From Streptomyces clavifer (GTDB taxonomy: Bacteria; Actinomycetota; Actinomycetes; Streptomycetales; Streptomycetaceae): 64,000 nucleotides of DNA. The stretch's first letter is position 1, and each line of letters starts with the position of its first letter. Location: positions 124,001 to 188,000 of the forward strand of contig BMWJ01000012.1 of assembly GCA_014651175.1 (NCBI GenBank). Direction: 5' to 3'. Under the pieces are notes generated by a model. It saw only the letters and a program-made list of their open reading frames with translations, made no database searches and had not been told where the DNA came from. Positions 42,001-54,000 of the stretch are shown here, piece by piece. Both the position numbers and the translations under genes were made by a program.

Positions 42001-45000
42001 GCGTCGGAGGTCTTCGACCGCTGCATGGCCTCCATGCGCGGCTTGTTCTCCACGGCGAGCAGGCGGGCCCCGTTGCGGTGCATCTTCGCGTAGAGGCGGG
42101 AGTCGGCGGTGTGGAACTGTCCGAAGAGGCGGGCGGAGGCCTGCGTCGGCAGCGGTGAGCCGTTCGCGCCGAGGGCCTCGAGGAAGCCGGAGGTCAGGCC
42201 GACCTGGCTGGTGGCCTCCTGCTGGGCCTGGCCGGGGGCGGTGCCGAGGCGGGTGAGCGGGGTGTGGCGGGCCATGCGTACGCGTGCGGCGAGTGTGGTC
42301 CCCGTGTGCCGCTGGCCGAGGTCACCGTCGCCGAGGCCGTCGGCGCGCGCGGTGGCGAGGGTCAGGGCGTCCTGCACGTTGGCCGCGCCACGGATGTCCA
42401 CGGCGAGGATGCCGGAGCCGATCCGGTCGTCGAAGGGCAGCACGTCCGGGGCACCTGTGCCGGTGCTGGCACCGCCGGTAGCGGAGGCACGCCAGGCGGC
42501 GATGCCCTCCGGGCGGGCCTGGTCGGCTGTCAGCATCTGCACCGCGCGTCGGGGTTCCGGCACGTCCTGCTCGGTGAGCGCGTCGTCGGCGCCGTCGCCG
42601 TCCGGGGTGAGCAGGTTGGTCGGGAGGATCTCGTTGAGGCTGCCGACCGGCGTGACGGCGCGGGGGGCGAGCGGGTCGCCGGACGCGTCCGTCATGGTGA
42701 CGGTCAGCGTGTACCCGGTGACGATCTCGGCGTGCGTCTGGGTGGTGGCGATGTTCGGCATCGCGGTACTGCCGGCGGTCTCGGTCCGGTTGCTCGCACG
42801 CAGTTTCGCCGCAGTGCCCTGGAGGGAGGGGTTGGCGATCAGGACACCGCTGTCCGCCGCGCGCTGGCCGGCGCTGAACGTCAGGTCGGCGCCGCGGTCC
42901 TGGGAGACGGTGCCGGAGTCGTCGCGGGCGGTGTTGCGGTAGTCCTCCAGCTCGAATCCGGTGCGCACCCGCTCCACGGTGGTGGTGATCGGGGTCAGCT
43001 TGAACAGGACCTGTCCGGGGCTGCCCCCGACCGGCAGACGGTGCGGGCTGCGCCAGGTGCGGTAGTGGACCGGGAGAGTCATCCCACCGGTCGTCAGCTC
43101 GTGCACGTGGGAGCGGAGGAAGTCCGGGGACAGCCGCTGGAGGACCTGCTCCCGGTCGTGGGAGGGCACCCCGATCTTCCGCATCCGCTCCATCAGCTGG
43201 GGCACTGCCGGGCTCGCGTCGAGCTGGCCGCTGGGGTGGGTGGGGAAGCGGCGGCCTCGCAGGAAGGGGGGCACGCGGTAGCCTCCGCCGAGGTTGCGCG
43301 GGGTGGTGGTGGCCAGGCCGTCCGGGGCGAGGCCGGCCTCGATGACGTCCTGCATGGGCAGGTGGAACATCACCGCGTCGCGGATCCGCTGCAGTGAGGC
43401 GGCGGCCCCGCGCGGGGCGAGACGGCGGCCGAGACCTTCGGAGAGCCGCCCGGCCGCGGAGCTGACCCGGGTGCCGGCACGGGTGCCCACCGTGCCCATC
43501 GCGGCCGTCCAGCGGTCCCGCACCGCGATCGTCTCGGCGGCGTCGGCGACCACGAGATACATGCGCCCGGCGAAGGTGAGGGTGGTGTTGCGCCCCCGGG
43601 TGAGGGTCTGCGAGACACCGCGGCCCTTGCCCCAGGCGTACTGCAGGGCGTTCGAGTAGGTGCCGACGACCGCCTGCTGGTTCGGGTCCTGCCCGCCCGG
43701 GGCCTGCTGGAGCGGCATGTAGGCACCCTGGAGACCGAGAGTGCTGCGCGAGACGGTGCTCGCGCTGCCGGCGATCCGGTGCTCGTTGCCGATGGTGGCC
43801 TCGAAGCTGGCCGGCTTCGGGTCGCTCTTGACCCGCAGGTTCTGCAGTTCGCCGCGGATCGCGGCCTTCAGGTAGTGGGTCCGGAGAGGCCCCGCGCCGT
43901 TGAGTCCGGTGACCCGGGAGCCGAACGGGCCGAGGTACTGGCCGAGTTGCCCGGCCACACCGAGGTTCGCCATCGCACGGCGTATGGCGGTGCGTACCGG
44001 GGCGCCGGGCGCGCTGACGTGCCAGGAGGTACCCGAGGCACGGTCCGCCGTGTCCTGCATGAGCTGCTGGCGCTCCCGGCCGCCCTCGGTGCTGAGCACC
44101 ACGTGGGGGGAGCTCAGCAGCTTCTTGGTGAGGAGCCGGTCTGCCGGGCCCGTCCTCGGTGACGGCGTCGTGCCGTCCAGCAGCTGGTCCGCGACGGTCG
44201 CGGTGAGCAGCTGTGTGGCGGGCGCAGGTACGGGTGCCGGCCCGGTGGGCGGCGGGTCGGCGGGGGCGTGCCGGTCGGATCCGTGTGCCGCGGGTACGGC
44301 CAGTTCCACCCGGCCCACCGTCTCGCTCCCGCGGGCGAACAGCGGGCGTTCCTCGACCTTGCTGACGAACATGCCCGCACCGAGCAGGCCGACCGTGGCG
44401 AGCCGGGCCCAGCCGCGCGGGCGGCGGTGGCCCTCGAAGGTCGCGCCGAGCTCCACCCGGTAGCTGTAGAGGTCGGCGCCGTTCTGGAACGTCAGGTTGT
44501 CGTGGGCGACCGCGACCGTGCTGCGGGTGGCCTTCTGGTCGGTGAGCGCGTAACGCGCGCCGACGGACACGTTGCCGGCACGGCGCGGCAGCCCGACCTC
44601 GGGCACCTTGTCGTGGTCACGCGGCGAGATGCCCAGCTCGACACCTGCGGAGAGGGTGCTGGACGCCTGCTGGCCCTGCCCTGAGATCTCGGTACCGATC
44701 ACCGCGTTGCGCAGCGAACGCTCGCTCATGGTGGTCTCGAACCGGCGGTCGGTGAGCCGTGCCCGGAGGATCAGGGTGTGGTGGCCGCGGCGCACCTTGC
44801 CGTCCTCGGTGAGGGTGACGGGCACCCCGGTGGTGGTCAGGTCGTCCAGGCTCTGGGCCAGGCTCGGCCGGTTCAGCGCCTCGCGGACCTGACGGTCGTT
44901 GTGCAGCGCGGTCCGCATCCGCCCGTCGCCGTACCAGAACTTGGCCAGCCGGGGGTGCCGCAGCATCAACGGCGGGACGAACAACGACGGGTACGAGTGG

Positions 45001-48000
45001 TGGAGGGTGTCCAGGACGCTGTCCGCGAAGGCCCGCATGGGGTCCTGGGGAGCGGGACCGGGAGCGGGACCCTGGAGGGCGGGCCCGCCGTCCTGGACCT
45101 GGTCCCGGCTCTGGTCCTTCGGCTGGTCCTGGGGCTGAGGCAGTGGCTGGATCTGGTCCTGGACCTGGTCCTGGACCTGGACCTGGACCTGGACCTGGCT
45201 CTGGTCCTGGACCTGGCTCTGGTCCTGGGGCTGAGGCAGGGGCAGGGGCTGGATCCGGCTCTGGTCCTGGCTCCCGGTCGTGACCGGGTTCTGCGGGCGT
45301 TCCGGGAGGAAGCCCTCGGCACGGACCTGGCCGCTCAGGTGGACCGGGTCCTCCTGCGTGAGGTACCACGGCACCGGCGGTTCGGCGTCCGGATTCGGAC
45401 CCGCCTGTCCGGGGGTGCGGCTGTCCCAGCCGGCGAGCCGGCGCGCGTCCTGGGTCGAGATCCAGTCCAGGCTCACCACGCGGACCGGACGGACCGCGGA
45501 CCGCGGCTCGCCGGCCATGCGCACCATCAGGGTGCGCTCCACCCGGTAGAGCGCGACCGGGTGGTTGCGAACGCGGCCGGTGGTCTTGCGGGCGGCATCC
45601 GTACCGAGGTAGTGCCCCCGTCCGGCACTGAAGTCCGCGCGGACCAATGGGCCGCCCTGGATGCGTATGTCCGTCTCCAGGCCGGGGACGGTGTAGTTCG
45701 GCCCGGAGGTGACCTGGATGCCGAAGCGGGTGTCGCGGACGTGGCCCCGCTCGTTCTGGTACGTGGTCTGGGTGAGGTCGCGTATCTCCGCCTTGACGGA
45801 CTCGGTGACCAGGGTGGCCCGGTGCGGGGTCGACCGCTCCACGACCAGGTGCCCCAGCGGGTGCTGGCCGCTGCCCCGGGTCAGTTCAGGCCCGCTGACC
45901 GGACCGGAGAGCCGCCCGAACAGGGCCAGGACCCGGCCCGGCCGGACATACGAGACCAGGGTGCGGTGCGCCGAGCTGCCGGGCCGCGCGCCGGAGAGGG
46001 CGAGTGCCAGGTCCTCCGGTGGGTCCAGGAGGTGCAGCCCGGTGACATCGGTGGCCCGCGGCTCGACCCCGTCCGGGAAGGTGAGCGTCCGCGGCGCCCG
46101 CCGGGGCCCCTTGAAGGGCAGGGTGAAGTCGGACGGCAGCCGCCAGCTCAGCCCGTCCCGCATGGCGAACTCGTCGTTGTGCACCGCCGTGCGCTGCCAG
46201 CGGAGACCCGGCGCGGGTGTGCCGGGCTCCGTGCCCCGGCCGTCGGTCTTCGGCGCCTCGGTGACCCGCTCCACGCGTACCCGGTAGAAGACGTCGTCCA
46301 GGTGCAGGTGCGAGCCCTCCACGGCCCGGTACTCGGACTGGTTGTACGCCTGGGTGCCCTGGGTGTAGTCGGTCCTGCGGGTCCAGCCGAGCGAGAGCCC
46401 GATCTTCAACAGCCAGTTCAGCGGTGGGCCCATGCTCAGCCCGGCGGCGATCCGGCGCCCGAAGCCGACACTGCGCCCACCGCCGGTACCCGCCTGGCCA
46501 CGCCGCATGGTGTCCAGGCGGGTGGTACCGCCGTTGACGTCGGAGAAGCGCTCCCAGCGGTGGTACGGGACGGCCTCGACCGTCATCTCATGGCCGACCC
46601 CGGACTTCTCCCGGCCCACGAGGCGGGCGCCGCGCGGGGCGGTGAAGGCGGCGGGCTGATGGGTCAGCAGGCGCAGCAGCTCCGCCTCGTCGAACTGGGC
46701 GCGCAGCTTCTTGGGCAGCTTGCCGATGATCTCCTGGGCCACCTGCTCGGGCGAGCGCAGCGTGAGGAGGCCGGGGCCCGTGAAGAGTCCGGTCCGCCCG
46801 GTCCGCGGGGTCAGGTCCGCCCGGCCGCCCGGCGCTCCGTCGTCCGGATCGGCGCCCGGGTCGATCAGGACGGTGGGCAGCCGGCTGCCGTCCTCGAAGG
46901 TGACCGTGCGTGGCACGGGGCCGGGCGGGCGTGCGTCCTGGCCGGTCAGCAGCCGTGCCGGGCGGTGCCGTTCGAGCTGGGTCTCCAGCGGTACCGGGTC
47001 ACCCCGGTCGGGGGTCTCGTCGGCGGCATCGGGCCCGTACACGTCGCTGATGCCGCCCATGCCGCGCAGCCATTCCCCGAAGGGGTCGGATTCCTCCGGG
47101 TCCTGGGAGACGGGCGGCGGCCCGGTGGTGGGGTCCGGGACCGGCTCCGTGGTGGGCACCAGTGCGTCGTAGTGGTCGGTTCCGTTGTAGGCCAGGTGCA
47201 GGGTGCCGCTGGTGCCGCCCGGATGCAACTGGTTGACGAGGAGCGCGTCCGCCGACTGCGGGTGGGGTCGGACGAGGCGCAGATCGAGGTCGAGGGTGTG
47301 CGCCAGCACGTCCGGGAGCAGGTCGGCGAAGGGGGACGACCACAGACCGGGGCGTTCCGCGGCGGCGGCGAGCAGGCCGCGCCCGCCGAGCCGCCGGGCG
47401 TCGGCGGGGGTGGGCGCCACCTGGGCGAGCTGTGGATAGTCGCTGTCGGCGATGATCTGCTGCCACCGGTCGGCATTGCCTTCGGTGACGACCTCCCGTG
47501 CGACGCGGTTCCACTCCTCGGTGATCCTCTGGTGTTCCTCCTCGTTGTCCACGCTGTCCACGCCCGCCAGGGCGCGCATCCGCAGGTCGTCCACCACGCT
47601 GAACACCGGGTCCGGTACGGCGGTGTCGGCGACGGCCCCCAGCTCCGTACCGGTGACGCGGTCCCGCACCAGACCGCGCAGCCCGGCGATGTTCCGCGCG
47701 GCCCAGGCGGGCGGCACGTCCCGGCCGCGCGCGCTGTCGAGAATCGCCCGGAAGAGGCAGTTCCCGTCGCCGCGGGCAGCTATCCGGCGGAAAGTGAGAC
47801 CGTCCGCCCGGACGAGGTCCGTCGGGTCGGGCACCGTCACGGGGCCCTTGCCCTTGCTGAGCAGGACCATGCTCTCGGCGAGGCTTTCCGGCCGGCTCTG
47901 CACGGACGGGACCAGATCGGGCCTGCGGCGGGCCAGTTCGGCGGTGTCCTCGGGGCTGAGGGCCAGCTCGGACAGCGGCAGCGGCGCACTCGACAACGAC

Positions 48001-51000
48001 CAGGCCACTTCCGCGGACGGCGCGTAGGAGAGTCCGCGCACGTCCTCCTGCGAGACCAACGCGGTCGCGGGCAGGCCGGGAGGTGGTGCGGACGGCCCGG
48101 TCCAGGTGAGCAGGGCGTTCTTGCTCTCGCGACGGAAACGGAGCAACGGCTCACCGTCGGGACCCTGATGAGAACCGACGATCTTGTCGAAAATCGACTT
48201 GTCGAAAGCCGTCGGCGGATTCCAGAACATGTGCGCGCCGTGCGTCACGGCCATGTCCTTCGCCCGCATCCTGCTGATCAACGCATCATGCGCCGAAGGC
48301 TCGACCCGCGTCCCGTCAGGCGTGGTGATGTCGAACACGTCATTGTCACCGGTGAGCGGACGCTGCCCACCGCCCTCACCCACCTCGAACACCACACCGT
48401 CACGGACGACAAAACGATTGTCCGCCTCGAACCCGGCCATCTTCCCGGCCAGCTCGTTGAACTCCGTCAACCGCTGATTGAAACGCGACAGAACCCTGTC
48501 CCGCTCACCCACCGGAACACTGTCCACATCAGCAAGCACCGGCTTGAAATAACCGACCAACCCGACGTTCGCCGGATCAGCACCCAGAAAGACATCAACC
48601 TCGTTGACCGTCTTCGCCTTGATCTCCGGCGGCTTGGGCACCGCCCCCGCCTCGATCCACTTCGGAGCCAGCGGATTCGTCGGACGCACATCAATGACCG
48701 TATTGCTGTCCCACGCCAGATCGCGGAACTCCTTGAAAGACTTCTCCCGCATCCCGTACGTATGACGCGCCGCGTACGAATCGACCTCACCGACCCCGAG
48801 CGGCTCGGTCCAGGTGAGCTCGGCGTTGTTGCTCTCGCGACGGAACCGGAGCAACGGCTCACCGTCGGGACCCTGATGAGAACCGACGATCTTGTCGAAA
48901 ATCGACTTGTCGAAAGCCGTCGGCGGATTCCAGAACATGTGCGCGCCGTGCGTCACGGCCATGTCCTTCGCCCGCATCCTGCTGATCAACGCATCATGCG
49001 CCGAAGGCTCGACCCGCGTCCCGTCAGGCGTGGTGATGTCGAACACGTCATTGTCACCGGTGAGCGGACGCTGCCCACCGCCCTCACCCACCTCGAACAC
49101 CACACCGTCACGGACGACAAAACGATTGTCCGCCTCGAACCCGGCCATCTTCCCGGCCAGCTCGTTGAACTCCGTCAACCGCTGATTGAAACGCGACAGA
49201 ACCCTGTCCCGCTCACCCACCGGAACACTGTCCACATCAGCAAGCACCGGCTTGAAATAACCGACCAACCCGACGTTCGCCGGATCAGCACCCAGAAAGA
49301 CATCAACCTCGTTGACCGTCTTCGCCTTGATCTCCGGCGGCTTGGGCACCGCCCCCGCCTCGATCCACTTCGGAGCCAGCGGATTCGTCGGACGCACATC
49401 AATGACCGTATTGCTGTCCCACGCCAGATCGCGGAACTCCTTGAAAGACTTCTCCCGCATCCCGTACATATGACGCGCCGCGTACGAATCGACCTCACCG
49501 ACCCCGAGCGGCTCGGGCGTCGGCTGTACCTCGTGTCCGGTGGTCGTGGGCGCCGGGTCGTGCAGGCGGCGGGCCAGCTCGGCGGTGTCCTCGGGGCTGA
49601 GGGCCAGCTCGGACAGCGGCAGCGGCGCACTCGACAACGACCAGGCGATGCCCGCCGCCGGCGCGTACGCGAGTCCGCGCACGTCGTCCCGAGTGACCGG
49701 GGTGGTCGGGGACAGCACGGGGGGCGGCGGGGGCAGCAGCTCGTCGAGCGTGGTGTCGGGGCCGGCACCGGCCCGCAGCGCGGCCGCCGCGCGCAGGAAC
49801 GCCGTGTACTGCTCCGGGGTGGGATCCACGGACGGGTCGGCCGCCGTGGCGCCGGTGGCGGAGAGCCAGTCGGTGGTCATCCGGCGCAGCAGGTCCGGGG
49901 TCATGCGGCCGTCGCCGTACCGGGCTGCGCTGTCCGTGCTCAGCCAGCGCAGACCGTCCACATGGGCGAGCCCGGCGAGCAGCTCCCGGTTCTCCGGGCG
50001 CTGCTCCGCGTCCGGGCCGAGAGCGCCGCGCAGCGTGCGGATCTGCTGGAGGGTGCGGGCGCGGGCGAACACGTCGGCCGGGCCGGGCCCCGCGTGCAGA
50101 CCGGCATCGCGCGCCGACTGGTCCAGGTCCCCGCCACTGGGCTCCGGGGTGAACAGCTGCCACCGTCCCGGGCCGTCCGCACCCTCGGTGAGCACCGCGC
50201 GGACGTTGCCGTCCCGGTCGCGGGCCGTTCCCACCTCGGTGGTCGGCGCGTACACCGGGCGCCCGGTGCGGTTCGCCACATGCTGCGCGACCGGCAGGCC
50301 CGCGATCTGCGGCTGCCGTCCGGTCTTGCAGGAGTACAGCACCAGGGGACGGTCCTGATCGCCTTCCACCGCCCATGACTTGAGGATCTCGCCGAGCTGC
50401 ACACCGCTGACCTTCACGCTGGGCCGCGCCGCGTCGTCGGTGCCGAGCGTGACGGTGCGCTCGGTGGCGTGTGCCACCACGTAGTCGGCACCACGGTCGG
50501 TGTCTGCGCCGGGGAGCGGGGCTGCCGGGCCGGTGAAGACCGTGCGGGTGGTGCTGGGCGTCCCTTCGGTACCAGCGACCGGCTTCGCCGACGGCGACAG
50601 GGCGGGCGAGCCGGGCGTGGACACGGTGCGTACGCCGCGGAAGGTGTCCAGACCGATCAACGCCCGACGCCCCGCTTCACGGGCCGTACCGTCCTCCGCC
50701 GGGTCCTGCGAGATGGTCAGCGTGTGGACGGCGCGGCCCGGCGGGGGCTGCACCGTCGCATCCGGCACCAGGCGCCGCACCTGGCTGAGGGGCACCGTGA
50801 GGCCGTCCAGGGTGAGGACGACAGGCTCGGCCCACAGCCGCCGGGAGCCGTCGGTGGCACCGCCGTCGGTGGCACCGCCGTCGGTGGCACCGCCGTCGAC
50901 GGGGCGTATGACGATCCGGGCGGACGGCGTGGGGAGGGGCACGGACGGCGTCGTGGGGGAGCTGTCCGGCGCGGGCGGGGGCGGAGTGATGCCTCCGGTT

Positions 51001-54000
51001 CCGGAGCCGTGTCCCGCGCCGGGGCCGGGGACCTGCCCGCCGGTCCCGTCGTCGCTCCTGTCCCCCTTGTCCGACTCCAGGTACACGTCGGCGGCCGTCT
51101 CGGTCCAGGGGCGCGACAGGGTCGCGAGCTTGTCCGGGGCGAATACGGCGGTTGCGGTGGAGTCCGGACCGGCTCCAGTGCTGCGTACGGGAGCCGGCTT
51201 CTCCGGGAGCGCCGTCGTCGGGGACACGTCCGTGGAGGTCATGAACGGGTCGCTGTAGGCCGTCGCGGTGCTCTGCGTGGCGGGCCGGGACATCGGGCCG
51301 AGGGCGTCCGCGAGCGGCAGCAGCACGTCCGCGCCGGGGAACGCGGTGTCCGTGGTGGTACCGGTGGTGCCTTCAGCCGTCGCGGCGGGCGCCGGTCCGG
51401 TGAGCGGGCGGACCTGGACCGGGGCGCCCGGCCCCTCGCGGGTCAGCTCGACCGCGGCACGCACCGGGCGTCCTGCCCCGTCCGGCGTGACCGCCGGTCC
51501 GAGCACCACGGCCCGGTCGGTCCCGGCCCCGTCCAGCAGCTCGGCCGCCTCGCGCGACCCCTCCCCCGGCGGCGGCAGCTCCGACACCACGATCGTCAGG
51601 GGCTGCGCAGGGGTGGACTCGGGGTTCCCGAAGGGCGCGGACTCGGACTTCACATCGGTCGGGCCGCCGACAACACGTCCGTCGTCCGTGCCGGCGAACG
51701 AACCGGTGGTGCTCACCTTCGGCGGAGCGGCGGCGGTGTCGACGGCCGGACCGGTAACGGGGCCGGTGGTCGGAGCAGTGGTGGTGTCGACCGTGGGTAT
51801 GTCGACGGTGGTGTCGATGACCGGGGCCCGGACGCCGTCTCCCGAGTCCGGGGTGACGTCGGTCCCGGACGCGTCCACGGCCTCCGGAGTGAGGGTGGTC
51901 TGCGCGGGGCCGTCCGTGACGGTGGAGGAGCCGTCCACCGGAGCCGAGCCCTCCGGGGCGCGGGTACCCTGGGGGGAGGTGGTGCTGGAGGGGGCCGCCT
52001 GGGCACCTCCGGCGGTGGGGACGCCACCCGGCCGGGCTCCGCTCCCCGTGCCGGGCGCGGCGGAGGTGGCAGGGCTGCCGCCCGTGGCGACGGGAGCACC
52101 GTTCCCCTGGCCCGGCACCGCAGTCGCACGGTCGTCCTGCCCGCTCGCTTCCTCCGGAGATCCCTGGACGTTGCTCTCCGGAGCGCCATCGGCGTTGCTC
52201 TCCGGGGAACCCTGGGCAGTGCCCTCCGGAGCCCCCTGGACGTTGCTCTCCGGGGACACCGCAGCGGAGTCGGCCGGTCCACCTGCGGCACCGCTCTCGG
52301 GGGTCGTCGCGGGCGCGGCACCCTGCCCACCGACCGCATCCTGCACCGGTGCGTCCGGGCCGTCTTCCACCACCGGATCGGCGTCGTTTCCGGTGGGGCC
52401 GGCGGCGGGGTTGCCCGTGGTCGAGGCGTGGCCGTTGCCGGAGGTGCCCGTGCCTCCCGTGGCCGGACTGCCCCCCGTGGCCGGGCTGCCCCCGGTGTTC
52501 GAGGCGCCCTCCGCGACCGGACTGCCCCCCGTGTTCGAGGCGCCCTCCGCAACCGGGCCGCCCCCCGTCCCGGCGGCGCCCACCGCGATCGGGGCGTCCA
52601 CCGTGACCTGGGTGCCGAAGGCGTCGAGGGCGCGGCGGACCTCGTCCGTGTCGACCTGGGTCGCGGGGCTGTTCCCGGCGGGCACCACTCGGACCTCGGG
52701 CACCTGCGACAGGTTGCTGTGCAGGCTGTCGCGGACACCGATCTCGGCGCTGCCGGGCGGCTGGGCTCCGCGCAGGGCGGCAAGGTCACGCAGCGCCTGC
52801 TCACGGATCTCGCCAGAGCCCTGGTGGACCTGCTGCCACAGCGCGTTCTCGGCGGCGGTCGCGGGCAGCGGGCCCGGTGAGTACGGCGGCGGGTCCAGGC
52901 TCGTGTACGGCGGCGGGTTCTCGGAGAGGTACGGCGGCGGGCTCTCGGAGAGGTGGGGCGGGGCCGACTGGCTGCCGCTGGCGTTCCCCTGCCCGACGGT
53001 CTGCGCGACCGGCGGGGGCGAGGAGAGCGCGGGGCCGTCACCGCCCGTGGTGTCCCTGCCCGAGGGCCCGTCGGCGCGCCCCGGACCGTCGCCGGAGCGC
53101 GAGGAGCCGTCCGAGTCACCGGCGCCCGCGCCGCCGGACACGGTGGGCGGCTGGTGGCGCAGCTTGTCGATGGCGTGGCGCAGTTCGGCGGCACTGTTCA
53201 CAGCGGTGTCGCTGAGCGTGGCCTCGACCTGGCTGCTGATGCCCGCCCCGACGAAGGTGGACCAGCTGGTGGACCAGTCACCGTCGAACGCGCCCTTGAT
53301 CAGGATCTCCGCGAGTGCCTCGCCGGAGCCGGCGGCGAGGAAGTCGGTGACGCCCTTGAGCCCGTAGTGCCCGGCCAGCGCGCCGGGCCGGTCGGCGTTG
53401 AAGCGCAGGATCTGGTTGTTCCGCCACAACTCGGTGTTGTTCCGGAAGGAGAGCGGGTTGTTCCGGAACGTGACCGGCAGGTTGTTGGAGGGGTTGGGCC
53501 CGTTCCCGTACGGAGTGGGGTCGGGGCGGTCGTTGAGCAGGTTGTCGCGGTCGGGCTTCGGATTCGGTCCGGGGGTCGGCTTGGGCTGGGGGCCGTTGTT
53601 GAGATCGAGGTTCGGGTTGTTCTTGAGGTTGGGGTTGTTCTTGAAGTCGAGATCGGGGGCGTTCTTCAGGAAGTTGTTGTCGAAGCTCTTGACGATGCTC
53701 CGCGCGAACTGGTCGAAGACGCTGGTGAGGAACCCCGCCGCCGCGCCGAACGCGGCGGCCTTGCCGATGTCGCTCCAGTCGATGCCGTCGGGACGGCGGC
53801 CGTCCGGGGCGAAGTTCATCATCGCCAGCCGCACCGCGAAGGTGGTGAACGCCTCGGCGAACGCCTCGGTCAGCGAGGGTGCCAGATGCAGCCGCTGGAG
53901 CAGGTGGCTGAGCGTGGTGAGGATGAAGAACCGGCTGCGCATCTTGGCCAGCATGATCTGGCTGGCCGAGGCGCCACCGGTGAAGAAGGACATCGCCAGG

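Noticed and set aside
48099-49514. Assembly duplication instead of a real 708-bp tandem repeat
   Set aside because: The copies differ at several bases (for example gtacgt versus gtacat near 48768 and 49468, and the aagaacgccctg versus aacaacgccgag part), so they are distinct copies; long reads would still be worth checking.
44778-50378. 1,866-codon open frame on the plus strand opposite the giant gene
   Set aside because: It is an antisense shadow produced by high-G+C codon bias. It is rich in Arg/Gly/Val/His with no domain signal, while the minus frame has clear domains throughout. It contains a direct repeat only because the cyclase units do.
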